The notes below the pieces were generated by a model, which made no database searches, was not told the DNA's origin, and was given only the letters and a program-made list of their open reading frames with translations. Source: Nymphaea colorata (taxonomy: Eukaryota > Streptophyta > Magnoliopsida > Nymphaeales > Nymphaeaceae). From it: a DNA stretch of 64,000 nt. The position numbers and the translations under genes were made by a program. The stretch's first letter is position 1; the number at the start of each line of letters is the position of its first letter. The DNA lies in assembly GCF_008831285.2 (NCBI RefSeq), contig NC_045138.2:31779934-31843933 (forward strand), read 5' to 3'. Below, in pieces: positions 33,401-46,500 of the stretch.

Positions 33401-36400
33401 AAGTGGGCTGCACATCGAAGCAAAAGAGAGATGAAAGAGAGCAGCAACAAATGACGTCTGCCTCTTGTTATCATTATATACTAATCACGATTGAGGGTAC
33501 ATCATAAAATACACAAAATAACAATAACATTTACAAGTATGCCACCGCCCATGATGTGTTGGACGTGTGGATCAAATGGGTCGGGTCTGGGTGACCTGAT
33601 CCATATGTACAACACGCAACTTGTTCTTCAATTCCAAGAAATGGTGCCCTGTGAGTCTCTTGGTAAAAAGATCAGCCACTTGTTCAGACGTGGATATATA
33701 AGTGGGAACAATCTCATCTTCCGCAACCTTTTGACGAATAAAGTGTTGATCAATCTCTATATGCTTAGTGCGATTATGTAGAACAAGATTGAAGGCAATC
33801 TTGATTGTGCTTTGGTTGTCACAAAATAGAGATGGCTGAGCAATGAGAAGAGAAAGTTTCCCAAGCAGATGACGTAACCATGAAGCTTCAGCGGTGCCTG
33901 CAGCCATTGCCCTATATTCTGCCTCAGTGCTAGATCTGGCAACTGCACGTTGTTTCCTGCTACTCCAACAAATAAGATTGGAATCAAGAAAGAGACAAGA
34001 ACTGAAAACTGATCGTCTATCATCTGGATCACCTGCCCAATCTGCATCAATATAAGTGGAAATGTTGTGGCCATGCAAAACAGTTGACTGTCTTGTGTAG
34101 ATGAGTCCATCCCCAAGAGTAGCCTTAAGATAACGCAAAATACGTTTGGTAGCATCCATATGCCCTTCTGTGGGTGCATGCATAAACTGAGAGACTTGAT
34201 TCACAACATATACTATGTCTGGACGTGTAAAAGTGAGATATTGCAACATGCCAACTATACTCCGATAGAAACTAGGATTTGGGTATGCATCACTCCCATC
34301 AGATGCATTTAATTTTGTGTTGAAAACACTAGGTGTATTTATGGGTTTGCAACTTGTCATACCTGTCCTATCCAAAATATCAAGAGTGTATTTATGTTGT
34401 GTAAGAGTTAATGTGCCACATTTTCTATCAAGCTCAACACCCAAGAAATACCGTAGTTCGCCGAGATCCTTTATCTTGAATTCTTGTTGCAATACCTCCT
34501 TAACATGGGATATATGACATGAAGAGTTTCCAGTAAGAACTATGTCATCTACATATATAAGTAGCCAAGTGGTAACTTCACATGAATGATAGATGAATAA
34601 AGAATGATCAAGTGAACTTCTGAGGAAACCAGCCTGTTGGATATGGAGGGAAAATCTATCGAACCATGAACGAGATGCTTGCTTAAGCCCATACAGTGAT
34701 TTTTGTAATTTGCACACCCATTTGGTTGGATCATTGGAAACATATCCTGGAGGTTGTTCCATATAAACTTCTCCCTTTAGAAAGCCATGAAGAAAAACAT
34801 TTTTAACATCCAACTGATATAAATTCCAACCATATGAGACGACAAGAGAGATGATAACCCGGATCGTTCCCATCTTGATGACTGGACTGAAAGTCTCATC
34901 ATAATCTTCTTTGTACTGCTGAGTGAAGTCTCTATCCACGAGTCGAGCCTTATATCTATCAATGCTTCCATCAAGTTTATACCTGAGTTTGTAAACCCAT
35001 TTTGAGCCCACTATATTCTTACCATCTGGACGAGGAACAATCTCCCATGTTTGACATTCATTTAAAGCAGTCATTTCTTCATTCATGGCCTCGATCCAAT
35101 GTTTGCTTTTGCACGCTTGCTCATAGCATTTTGGCTCCACCTTTTTGTTCAATTCTGTTATGAAGAGCTGAAAATCCAAAGAGAAATTACCATAACTTAC
35201 CCATCTATCAATAGGGTGCCGCACACGTTCTGATCTACGTGGGCAAGTAGTGGCAGTTTCTGGATCAACTGGAACTGATCGTCGATTATACACCATTCTT
35301 GAAAACCGATTAGGTGAAGTCATGCTCATGTTGTTGGTATGAGTAGATGAAGGTATGTTGTCCATCTGAGTGTTTGTGGCTGTTTCAGGCTCATCAATAG
35401 TTCTGTCACTTTGTACGTGGTGTGTATCAACTCTTTGGTCTAATATTTCAGCATTCAGCCATGAGTCATATACATCATTTGTAACATTAAGTGTTGCATG
35501 TGGCTCCCTTAAATCCTTCAACCTGAGTTTCATAAAAAAAACATGTCGTGAAATATGAACACGTCCAGCTTTTAGATTGTAACAGCAATAGCCTTTATAA
35601 TTTTCTGCACAACCCACAAATCTACACATGACAGCTCGATCTTGAAACTTATTTCTCAAAGAAACATCAACATGAACATAACAAATGCATCCAAAAACAC
35701 GTAGCTCATCATAATTTGGTTGTTCTTGATGTAAAATAAAGAATGGAGATTTTCCTTCAAGCATGGATAGTGACAGTCGATTAATAACATGAACACCAAG
35801 ATGAAAAGCTTCAGTTCATAAAGTCATGGGCACATCAGTGTTATGCATCATACTGAGAGCACTTTCAACTATGTGCCTATGTTTTCTTTCAGCAATACCA
35901 TTCTGTTGTGGTGTGTGAGGACAGAAAATCTGTCTAGTGATCCCATGATTTAGTAAGAACTCAATAAATTCATTTGAAATGAACTCACAACCACCATCAC
36001 ATTGGAAATGCACGATATTACTAGAGTATTTGTTTTGGACCAAGGCGTGGAATTGGGTGAACAAGCGAAAAACTTCTGATTTGCTTTTCATGGAGTGGAT
36101 CCAAGTGTAACGAGAATAAAAATAAATGAAAACAACATAATATTTACTCCCGGAAGAGGAAGAAATAGGAGCAAGCCCCCAAACATCAGAATAAATGGTG
36201 TCAAATAACTTCGAAGCTCGCTTATTTATTGATTGAAAAGGAAGAACATGACTCTTACAAATATGACAACTCGAGCACATGCTAGACTCACTGATAGGAC
36301 TTAGACTGGACTTTTGTAATAGTCCGTCTGCAACAAGACTTTGAATGAAGGACTGACTACAATGTGCTAAACGACCGTGCCAAAGAGATGACATATCATA

Positions 36401-39400
36401 CTCTGTGATATTGACTTCACTATGACTGGGAAAGGATGAATCTGAAACACAAGACTTAGACACTTTTGGAGCTTCTTCAATGACATACATGTCTCCTTTG
36501 TGAACACCCTCAGCGAATGTCTTCTTGGTTTGAGCATCCTTAACATAAACAGAAGAAGGAGTAAACTCAATAGAGGAAAGAGTATCATTAATAAACTTTG
36601 ACACAGAAATGATATTTTTCTTGACATTTAGAACAACAAGAACATTCTTTAAGGGTATTGAGGAATGAGCCATGGATAAGTGTGCATTTCCAATATGTGA
36701 TATTTTGTGATGGGAACCATCTCCTGTGACAACTGAGTCTTTAGCTAAATAAGGGAGAGCACTAGAAAGCTTACCTGCGTCACCAGTTACATGAGCTGCA
36801 ACACCAGAATCCACATATCATTGTCCTTCCTCATTTTGCTTGAGATTGATTTTAGACAACGCTATCATTAGAATCTGCTGCACATCAGGGGAAATGTTCG
36901 ATGCCGCAGTCATGTTCGAAACAGATGACCCTACTGCCTTATTGTCACGCTTGACCTGTTTTCCCTTGTTCTGTGGGTTATGCCAACATTCTGACTTCAC
37001 ATGACCTCTCTTATTGCAATAAAAACAAGTAGGTATCATTCGTGGTACATTTGCCTGTGCATTTGTGTTAGGTGTATGAAGGATACCTCTCCCCATCCCT
37101 GCCTGTGAGTTCCAAACTCTTGGACGACTTCCTTGTAAAGCATGGGTCCCAATGACCAATACATTGTGACCGCCAGAATGAACTAATTCATGTCGTTGTA
37201 CACGACTTGCTTCATGCTGAATCAATTTTGCTTTCAAGTCTTCAAAAGAGGGAAGAACATGCAATACCTCTGAAGCAGTGCAGAAAACATAAAATTGTGG
37301 CCCCAATCCACTCAAAGCCTATTGTACCTTGTCCTTGTCACTGACTGGATGCCCTATGATGGCAAGCTGATCGCTGACATTTTTTATCTCATGTATATAT
37401 TCCAAGACTGAACGTGTGCCTCGCTTGATATCCTGACATTGCCTCTTGAGTTGTAGAAATCTCGCTTCTGATATTTGAGAATATGTGGTAGCAAGTACAT
37501 TCCACAACTCAAGTGCTGAAAGATCATCATCAACACCCGCCAAAACTTCCCTTGATAGTGTGGAGGTGATATAAACAACGAGAAATTGATCATGAGTCAT
37601 CCATATCTCCTATTTAGGAATGATTTCTGCAATAGTCTCTTGAACTTGCCCTGCAGCATTCTTCACCTCTCGCATAATCCATTCAGGTGGCGCAAGTGTG
37701 GTGCCATTGAGATGTCCATAGAGACTGTGACTCTTGATGAACGGGACTATTTGACGCAATGTTGTACGTATCGTACGATACGACCCCGTATCGTACGATA
37801 CGTATCGTATCGTTTGAAGAAAACGATACGATACACCCCTCGTATCGTAAAAAGGGGGTGTATCGGCCCTGTATCGCACGTATCGTACGATACAGGGCCC
37901 GTATCGTACGATACGGGGCGATACACCCCGTATCGTACGATACGGCCTAAAAACGCAAAAGGGGGCCGAGACCTACTTATTCGGCTTCTTTTTCAAATTT
38001 TTCTTTCGTTCTTCATTTCTAACGCTTGGATAGTGCCGTGAGGGAGGGCGATCGTTCATTTTGACCGTGAAGAACTTGATTTTCATCGTCAAATCGAAGA
38101 TTAAGTGGTCGATTTGTGCGTGGGTGCTTGATTTTCGTGGGAAGGAAAGGGGTTTTCTTCATTTCAGACATTTCTTCTTCGTAAGGTATGAAATCTCATG
38201 TTCTTACCATGTATTCTTAATTTTTTACCGTATAATCGTAGATTTGAAGACTTTGAGTGTTTTTCATTAAGTTTACCATAGGATTTCGTTTTTTTTTTTG
38301 AAGATATGGATCCTACATGGCAATGGTGCGAAAGGGTGAAGGAGAATAACCGTTTGAAACTCAAATGTGGCTTCTGTGGGAATACACTTTCAGGAGGAAT
38401 TATTAGAATGAAACACCATTTGGCAGGGACCTCCAAAGATGCGTCTCCTTGTGTTGGAGGACCAAACAAACCTTTGCCTCCATTTGTGCGTCAACAATGT
38501 TTAGATATGCTTCATGCTTTACGTCAAAAGAGAATACAAAAAGAAATTGAAGATGCAGATGTAGGCTATAATGTGCCTTTGGAAGATGAAGAAGAAGAGG
38601 ATGAAGCTTATTAATGTGATGATGAAGACGATAGCAGTCTAAGAACAGATTTGGAGACCTCAAGAGGTAGAGATCGTAGAGGAAAAGGGATTATGTATGA
38701 AGGAGGTCGATCTGGCATAACGGGAAGGAAGAGGAGAGGCACAACAGATGTTAGGGCCAGGCGTGGTATGCGACCACCTAGTGGTAGAGTTCCTACTGGT
38801 AGGTCTAGTGTTGGCTCTATTAAGAGTTTTTTCCCTTCATATACCAGCCCAGGTGGTCAGCCGCAGATTCGTGCTGCTATGACATCTAAAGATATGCTAT
38901 ATCATGCACAAAAGCAGGTAGGGAAATGGTTTTATGATGCCTGTATTCCATTCAATGCAGCTAATTCTTTTCAATTCCAAGCCATGGCAGATGCAATTGC
39001 TTCTATAGGCCCCGGATTCAAAATGCCATCATATCATCAGTTGAGAGGCAAAATTCTTCAGGATACAGTCAAAGAAGTGTCTGAGCATTGCGATGAGTTG
39101 AAATTATGTTGGAAGGAAACAGGTTGCTCCATTATGTCAGATGGTTGGACTGATACAAGGTCAAGAACACTTGTAAATTTTCTTGTGTATTGCCCTAAAG
39201 GTACAATGTTCTTGAAATCTCTTGACTTGTCTGATGTTCCTAAGACTGCTGAGATTTTATTCAATGTTTTTGATAATGTTGTACAAGAAGTTGGACCTGC
39301 AAACATTGTACAGTTTATTACAGATAATGCTGCAAATTATAGAGCTGCAGGAGATTTGTTATTTCAAAAGTATAGAACATTTTATTGGAGTCCATGTGCC

Positions 39401-42400
39401 ACTCATTGTGTTAATCTAATGCTTCAAGATCTTAATGAGATGCATGATATGAAATCAGCCATTGACCAATGTCAAGAGGTAACAAAATTTATCTATAATC
39501 ATGCATATGTATTGAGTTTGATGAGAAAATTTACAAAAGGAGTTGAATTAATACGACCTGCACAAACTAGATTTGCCACAAATGTATTGACTGTGCAGAG
39601 TGTGGTGAAACAAAGAACTCCTTTGAGACAGATGTTTGCTAGTGAAGAATGGGCTGCATATCCACATGCTCATAAAAGAAATGCTTCTTTAGTTGTGGAT
39701 ATTATATTCAATAACGTATTTTGGGAATCATGTGTGAAGCTATTGAAGGTTTGTGTTCCATTAGTTAAGGTTCTCAGGTTGGCTGACAGCGAGGACAGAC
39801 CTTCTATAGGGTACTTATATGAGGCTATGGACAAAGCAAAAGAGGCAATTCGAGACAACTTAAAGGAAAAGAAAAAGTTATATATGCCCATATGGAAGAT
39901 TATAGATAAAAGGTGGACTGGACAGCTTCATCAACCTCTTCATGCAGCAGCTTATTATCTAAATCCTGCAATTAGATTTTCTCCTACATTTAAGAAGGAC
40001 AGAGAAGTCATGCATGGTTTGTTAGATTGTATTAATGTGTTAGTGGAAGATTCTACAGAACAAGATGCTGTGCACAATGAGTTGGATCTATATGATAGTT
40101 GTTTTCGGAACATGGGACTACCTGCCGCCGTTCGAGCCAGGACAACGATGCGTCCAGGTAAATACATAGAAATTTTTAATTTACTTTGCATTTGTTACAT
40201 TTGATTCTTTTAAAACTTTCACATTGATTTGTTATATTTTTGTTTAGATTTGTGGTGGAATAGGTATGGGTTTGATTGTCCAAACCTAGCACGTTTTGCA
40301 GTCAAAGTCCTCAGCCAGACATGCAGTGCTAGTGGATGCGAAAGGAACTGGAGTGTGTTCCAACATATCCATAGCAAAAAAAGGAATAGGCTCGAACATA
40401 AAAGGTTGAATGACCTTGTCTTTGTTCGATATAATATGAGGTTGAAACAAAGGTAATATAGGCATATACCTTAATTAATGTTTACATTTTTATGTACAAT
40501 ATATTTATATGAAATTATATACTAACAAATTTTCTCTTATTTAATGTAGAGAATTAGAAAAATCATTAGCAAGGAAGCACACATCTCAGTTCGATCCTAT
40601 CAGCTTGGAAAATTTTGACGATCTAGAGCCATGGATTGAAGAAGAACCAACTACAATATTTGATGATGAAGATCTTGAATGCTTCAACCTTGAAGTTGAA
40701 GCAACAGAAGGCTTTGTTGATGAAGGAGAGTCTGCTACTGCTGGTGCTGGTGCTGAATATGTTGGTGAAGATCTTCCAATTCTTGACGATGAAGAAGAAG
40801 AAGAAGATGAAGATGAAGATGATGAAGATTATGAATGATGAATCATGAATGAGAGTCAAGTCAAGAGTGCTTTCATTTTATATGTATCAAAAACTTAAGA
40901 GTTATGAATCTATGGTTGTTGAACACTTGATTGAATGTTTTATCATTTATGACTTTATCACTTTATGGCTTATGGCCTTATGCTTTGTTGAATGATATTG
41001 TATTATTGTTATGAATTTTGATGTTTATGAATGATGAACGCGTAAGTTTATAGCAATAATAAGTCTATCATTATCTCAAACATGTTTTCTATGAACAATT
41101 TATTATTTTTAATTTTTTCTGATTTTTTTATGAATTTTCCGAATTTTTTTAAATTTTTTCTGATTTATTAATAATTTTTTTAAAAAATTTACGATACGGT
41201 TACGATACGTTACGATACGGCGTATCTTAAAGCCCGACCGATATGGCTTACGATACGCGTTTTACAACATTGATTTGACGTTTCCATATCAAATAATTGG
41301 TATGATTTAGCTTTTGTGAGATGAGTTGGGAGAGAAAATTGGACGACAAGATGCTGGAATTGCGGTGGGGATCCATAAATGCAATAATCAGAAAATAGGG
41401 GAAAAATAGAAATTTTGAGATTAGGGTTAGGTGGTTGACGGTAGGGCAGACAATAGGATTCGGGCAGATGGTAGGGTTAGGGCAGACGGTAGGATTAGGG
41501 TAGACGATAGGATTCGGGCAGAAAATTTGGGGATTAGGGTTAGGGCAGAAATTTGGGGATTAGGGCAGAAAATAGAGATTTGAGGATTAGGACAGAAAAG
41601 AAACAAAGATTAGGACAGAAATTAGAGATTCTTACCGAACATTCTCAGTGGCAAAACCTTGCTCTGATACCATGTAAGATTTTGATATCCAATACCAAAC
41701 CACCGAATGAACTTAGATGCAAGAAGAGGAAGAGAGAAGTGGGCAGCATGTCCAAGCAAGAGAAAGATGAAAGAGAGCAGCAACCAATGACGTCTGCCTC
41801 TTGTTATCATTATATACTAAACATGATTTAGGGTACATCATAAAATACACAAAATAACAATAAGATTTACAAGTATGCCACTGCCCATGATGTGTTGGGC
41901 GTGTGGATCAAATGGGTCGGGTCTGGGTGACCCGATCCATATGTACAAACTTAACACCCATAAATTCAAAAAGTTAGCTGTATTAAAAGTCTCTACAGTT
42001 TAGACCGGTTCCCTCTGCAGTGCAATTTGAACTGAAGTCCTTGATTTATGTATGAGTGGTCTACTATATAAAATAATAAATAATTCCCATACGACACAAA
42101 GACCAGAAATATACCATGCAATCTGTGTCCTTGATAATTATGAATAACAACAAATATTCCTAGGTTATTTTGCCATAAATGATAGGAGAAACACTAACCT
42201 GAAGGTTTCTGGATCATTAGGATTTCCAAAAAGGGAATGCTTCCATGGAGGCCCATCATTATCGCTGAATGATTTCACTACATTGACCTGCATGCAATAT
42301 GTTAAGTTGTTCAAATTGCTCAACTTTTAAGATTGAATTAAGATTGACAGGGAAGAATGCTGTCTAACTCAAGGACAAGCTCTCTCTCTCTCTCTCACGT

Positions 42401-42866
42401 GTTTTCATTTGTTCAAATAGCCTGTTCAGTGTTAAGCTATGCACATCAGAAAATGTGTCTACTAAATGAAAAACTATCTCCAAATGAAAAGCTACCTACT
42501 AGTATCTACAAGTACTCCAACTTTAAAAAGTGAAACTACTTTCATGGGAAGTCTAAGTAGCATGAAAAGAAATTATTCAGAATGTTTACTTCAGGTGAAA
42601 TTTTGGCCATCATGCACCAACCCACAAACATGGCAAAAATATCACTTGCCCTACAACTGCAAAGGCTTAAAAACCAAGAAAAAAAAGGGGCCAGTTCTGG
42701 AGGGTGAAAGGCTATTATCAAAAGAAAAGATATGATGACCAAAGTGAGACTACTGCTTCCATTTAATACTTTATGCCTGCGATAATTAAAATTTGTACAC
42801 TAATAAAGTGAAATTAGTTTCACAGGTATGGCTTGCAGGGAGTATGCATGCATGTATGTTATGCAT

Positions 42867-42928
<62 letters not shown>

Positions 42929-43493
42929 CGTCTTTCACCATGCAATGTCCAGCTGAGCATCACATGGATGCCCACTTTTTTGCTTTTAAAACAATAAAAA
43001 AAAGAAGAAAGAAAGGACGCTCGACGCTTCGTTGAGAGAGGAGGTGATACCTCCCTTCCCATCAGCGAGAAGGGGGAGGCCGGTCGCCTCCCCCCTCACC
43101 ATTGGTGACCTAATGCCACCTTGCTATGGCTAGCAGACCTGCTGGCAAAGGCAAGATGGTGGCAGGTCACCAGCGGCGAGGGGAAGGCAACCAGCCTCTT
43201 TTTTTTTCTATTTATTCATGTTTAAAAAAAAAGGAAAGCAGGGGAGGCTGTTGTCTCGTCGGCGAGAGCAGGGCAGTGGGAGGTGAGGCAACAACTTCCC
43301 CTGCTTCAGCCCTTATCATTAAGGAAGGTAAAAAAAAAAAAAAAAGGAGGCCGTCACCCCCTCCTTCTTAAACAGGCAGCAGCAATGTCACCACCCTTCC
43401 AGCACTCAAAGCCTTTTCTTTCATTTTTTAATAAAAAAAAATGAGCCGTCTGCATGGACAGCCCAAATGAGCCGAGCATTTTGCTCAGCTGGG

Positions 43494-43582
<89 letters not shown>

Positions 43583-46500
43583 CAGTAACTAATGAACAAC
43601 CAAATAATAATTAAAATTAAACAGAGTTAAATGTAAAGCAATCTAAAGCAACAAATGAATGATCTTATAAAAAACAAAATAATGATTCGGTGAATAAGCA
43701 AACGCAACACAATCAAGAGACAGATTAATTAAATAAGGCAGTGCAAGTGTGAGCTGCATTATGGAGGGAAAGTTTTACGAGAACTAAAAAAAAGGCTAAA
43801 GAATTTTTTGTTAAAAAATGGACGTGCTCAACTTTGATAGAGCCTAGGCTCTGGACAAACCAACAAACAAAGCCTTGCATGCAGTCAGGACCCTTTTTGT
43901 TGGCTCAATCAAGTCTTGTGCGCACTCAGAAGTGGACAAAACTAGTTGTGTGCAGCTGACTTCACCTGACTCATTTGACTTCAAAATTTGGTGCACCCAT
44001 GGCACACTCGCACCTGAGATGAGTTGACTCTGGTGCAAATCTGCTTCAATGAGCCTATGTGAAGTAGATATGAACCTTTAACAACTAAAAAGGTATGCTA
44101 GGGGTGGACAGAACCAATGCATTGCACCTGTATTATTACACGAGAGGAAAATTTGACGAGGTCTTCTTCAGATAGCTTTATTGAGGCACTCCTTCCACGC
44201 ATGCTTTTTAAGACGAGTTTTGCTGATTCCCCAGCTCTATGACGTGCTGACAACCCTTCTTCAAAGTGCAACTGAACATAAAAAGGCATTAAACTGATTA
44301 ATGAATATTATAGACAAAAAAAAAAGAAGAAAAAGGCCAAGCAAGCATAGTAAGGAGATTTTCCCTTATTAAACAATTCAACCAACGGTGCGTATAGTTA
44401 CCAAGGGCAAAAACAGATCATAAAAGAATTCTACAACAACTAGACAATGATTGCTTCAACAAATTTCAACCAACCTGAAGAATCCAAATTAAGCCTCACC
44501 TTGGCATTTTCCAAATGCTTAGTAGCTTCGTCTTGAGAACATGAATTCATGAACAACTGGATGCAACAAAGCCCAGCAGCAACATGGTCCTTCTTGAGAA
44601 CCTGTTTTTATCACAAAGTCAAACCAAGAATAAACTATAAGTAGACTTAAAGTTTTTGAGCTATAGTAAATATATGATGTAAAGATCTAGCATGCAACAC
44701 ATTCTTTCCAACCTATACATTATTGGAATCACTTATTTGAACAAGCAAAAATTATGTGAAGGCAAACATAACAACGTTCAATAATTGCAACCTTGGAAAG
44801 ATAGAGGACATTGGATGAATTTCATACCAAGAATAAACTTAAGTAGACATAAAGTTTCTCGGTTACCATAAAATAAGTGTTACAGATATCACGATATTTT
44901 CAAAAATATCACGAAATTATCGAAAACATAAGAAAAGCGAAAAAAAGAGAAAAAATCGTGATATTTTGAAAAAAATCGGGAAACTTTTGTTTTTTCGCGA
45001 TTTTTTCATGACTTTTTCGTGATTTTTTCATTTTTCTATTTTTAGCATTGATATTATCATGGATTTAAATATAGACTTAAAATAAATTATTTTCATCATT
45101 TTTATTATCATTAAAACATTCCTTTTATCACTGCTATACAGTTTTATTTATGTTTTCCTGTTAGTTTCTCATTTATTTCATTTCTGCCTATTTTTTATTT
45201 TTTTTAAAATTTTCGAGTTTTTCCCGAGATTTTCCCGAAGAATACATCTTCGCCATTAAAAACCTGAGAAAAATCTCACCATTAAAAGCCCAAGAACGAT
45301 ATTTGTGACAACGCTGTAAATCTATAACTAAGAGATCTACAACGTCAACATATTTTTACCAACCTATGCATTACTAAATACTGGTATTTGAACAAAGAAA
45401 ATGTGAAGACAAAGCTGGAAACTTTCAATATTCAATCTCGGAAAGATACACAGGTGTTGGATGAATTTAAGCGATGTGCTATGGCAAAACCTAGGGATTC
45501 AATAAGAATTTCCAGTTCAAGAAGATAGATCAGACAGGATGGAACATAGACATCAATTTCTAACACACCCACCCCCATAGGGCACCCAACTCGGGTGCGG
45601 CAACCTACTTTGAGCAGCCAGGTGAGATAGGGTGAAAGCATTCTAGCTTGATTCAGATTGCCTAACTGAATTCTACAATCAACCTATGGAAACCGAATAG
45701 CAGTCGATCTTTTTCAGGGAAAAAAGTTGTAAAATGCCCTAATCCATTGGGTTGTGAGCAAGATTTGCACACGTCATATAACAAACTCTGAAACTCACAA
45801 ATTTTCAAATTTAAATCCAAAAAGAGTTTAGAAAAAATCATAATAAATATGCAAAAAATCATATTCCATTGAAACACATATTGACACCAAGATGAAACCA
45901 AAATTTGACATTTAAATGGCTATGAATGACATAAAACAATAAAAAGGACGTGCAACAAGCAACATTTCCCTTTTATGATTCAAAATACCTATTAATTGAT
46001 TAAGTTGCTTTCAAATTTCAATATTAACATCAAGTAAATAAAATTTAGTGTGTGTAACTTGCTCTGTGAAGTCTTCAACAACTCAATGGCCATAAAATTT
46101 CAAGTATTTTAATTTTGAGGGCAGGGATAGGATCCTATACAAAGAAAGCATCACAGCCTTCATTTTTCTGCACAAAGTAAGCTTTTTCTTTTTTGCTTCA
46201 AATGTAAAAGGATACAATTCATGACAAACTTAACATTTAGCCTTAAGGAACTTACGTAATTTCAATTTCTTTTCTTTTTTTTTTTAATATCATGCTGCAA
46301 CATAAGATACACCTGCCATTGTATCGTAATTTAATATATGCTTTTGTATCATAAATTACACACAGTATGGTGTAGTTACAACCCTCAAAGGAGTATATAA
46401 TATCAGTTTCCCCATAGTTACGACATGTATCATATTGTATGCTGTGTTACATTATAATACATATAATACATAAAAACATAGCAGAGAAGGGTTCAAAGGG

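Larger units (their letters stand above)
37757..41272 (+). mobile_element. hAT DNA transposon (nested, 3.5 kb)
   Basis: The 3,516-bp element has perfect 10-bp terminal inverted repeats CAATGTTGTA / TACAACATTG and a perfect 8-bp duplication ATTTGACG (37,749-37,756 and 41,273-41,280). It carries a spliced hAT transposase with a BED finger on the plus strand and dense subterminal CGTATCGTACGATACG motifs. It inserted into the Copia gag; removing it restores RQIVP in gag, which confirms the borders. Confidence 0.95.
33572..41376 (-). pseudogene. Copia gag-pol polyprotein, four nonsense codons, split by hAT
   Basis: Starting at 41,376 and skipping the hAT plus one target copy, a single reading frame of about 1,426 codons runs to 33,572 without any frameshift. 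It is broken by four stops: TAG at 37,610-37,612 and 37,319-37,321, TGA at 36,818-36,820 and 35,816-35,818. The two TGAs sit where Trp is expected. Visible domains are gag (NHTNYLIWKRQI), zinc knuckle (CFYCNKRGHVKSEC), protease (DSGVAAHVTGD), integrase (SDVWG, QNGIAERKHRH), RT (QLDVKNVFLHG, LLIYVDDIVLTG) and RNase H (DADWAGD, STEAEYRAMA). The element cannot move by itself in this state. Confidence 0.88.
33337..41956 (-). mobile_element. Full-length Copia with a hAT nested in gag
   Basis: The minus-strand LTR element is flanked by the 5-bp duplication CCCAT (33,332-33,336 and 41,957-41,961). LTRs are at 41,956-41,674 (5') and 33,614-33,337 (3'). The primer site GCTCTGATACCA (plus strand 41,662-41,673) adjoins the 5' LTR. 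The LTRs differ at roughly 16 substitutions and one small indel by eye, so the insertion is old. Order is gag, protease, integrase, RT, RNase H, as in Copia. The hAT element at 37,757-41,272 splits gag. It lies in the sense direction in the 12.9-kb intron of the FYVE26-like gene. Confidence 0.93.
42288..44127. other. FYVE26-like intron with GC-rich retroposon-like block
   Basis: This intron holds two (TA)n(GA)n microsatellites (42,876-42,925 and 43,495-43,581) and, between them, a GC-rich block at 43,020-43,490 with many AGGCAACCAGCC-type words. I see no exon other than those listed. Confidence 0.5.

Noticed and set aside
37759-37950. CRISPR-like or satellite array
   Set aside because: The regularly repeated palindromes are confined to the end of a hAT element with defined inverted ends; spacers are not uniform and the host is a plant.
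41410-41620. Interstitial telomere tract
   Set aside because: TTAGGG words occur inside longer irregular units within a retrotransposon leader, and the plant-type TTTAGGG repeat is not tandemly present.
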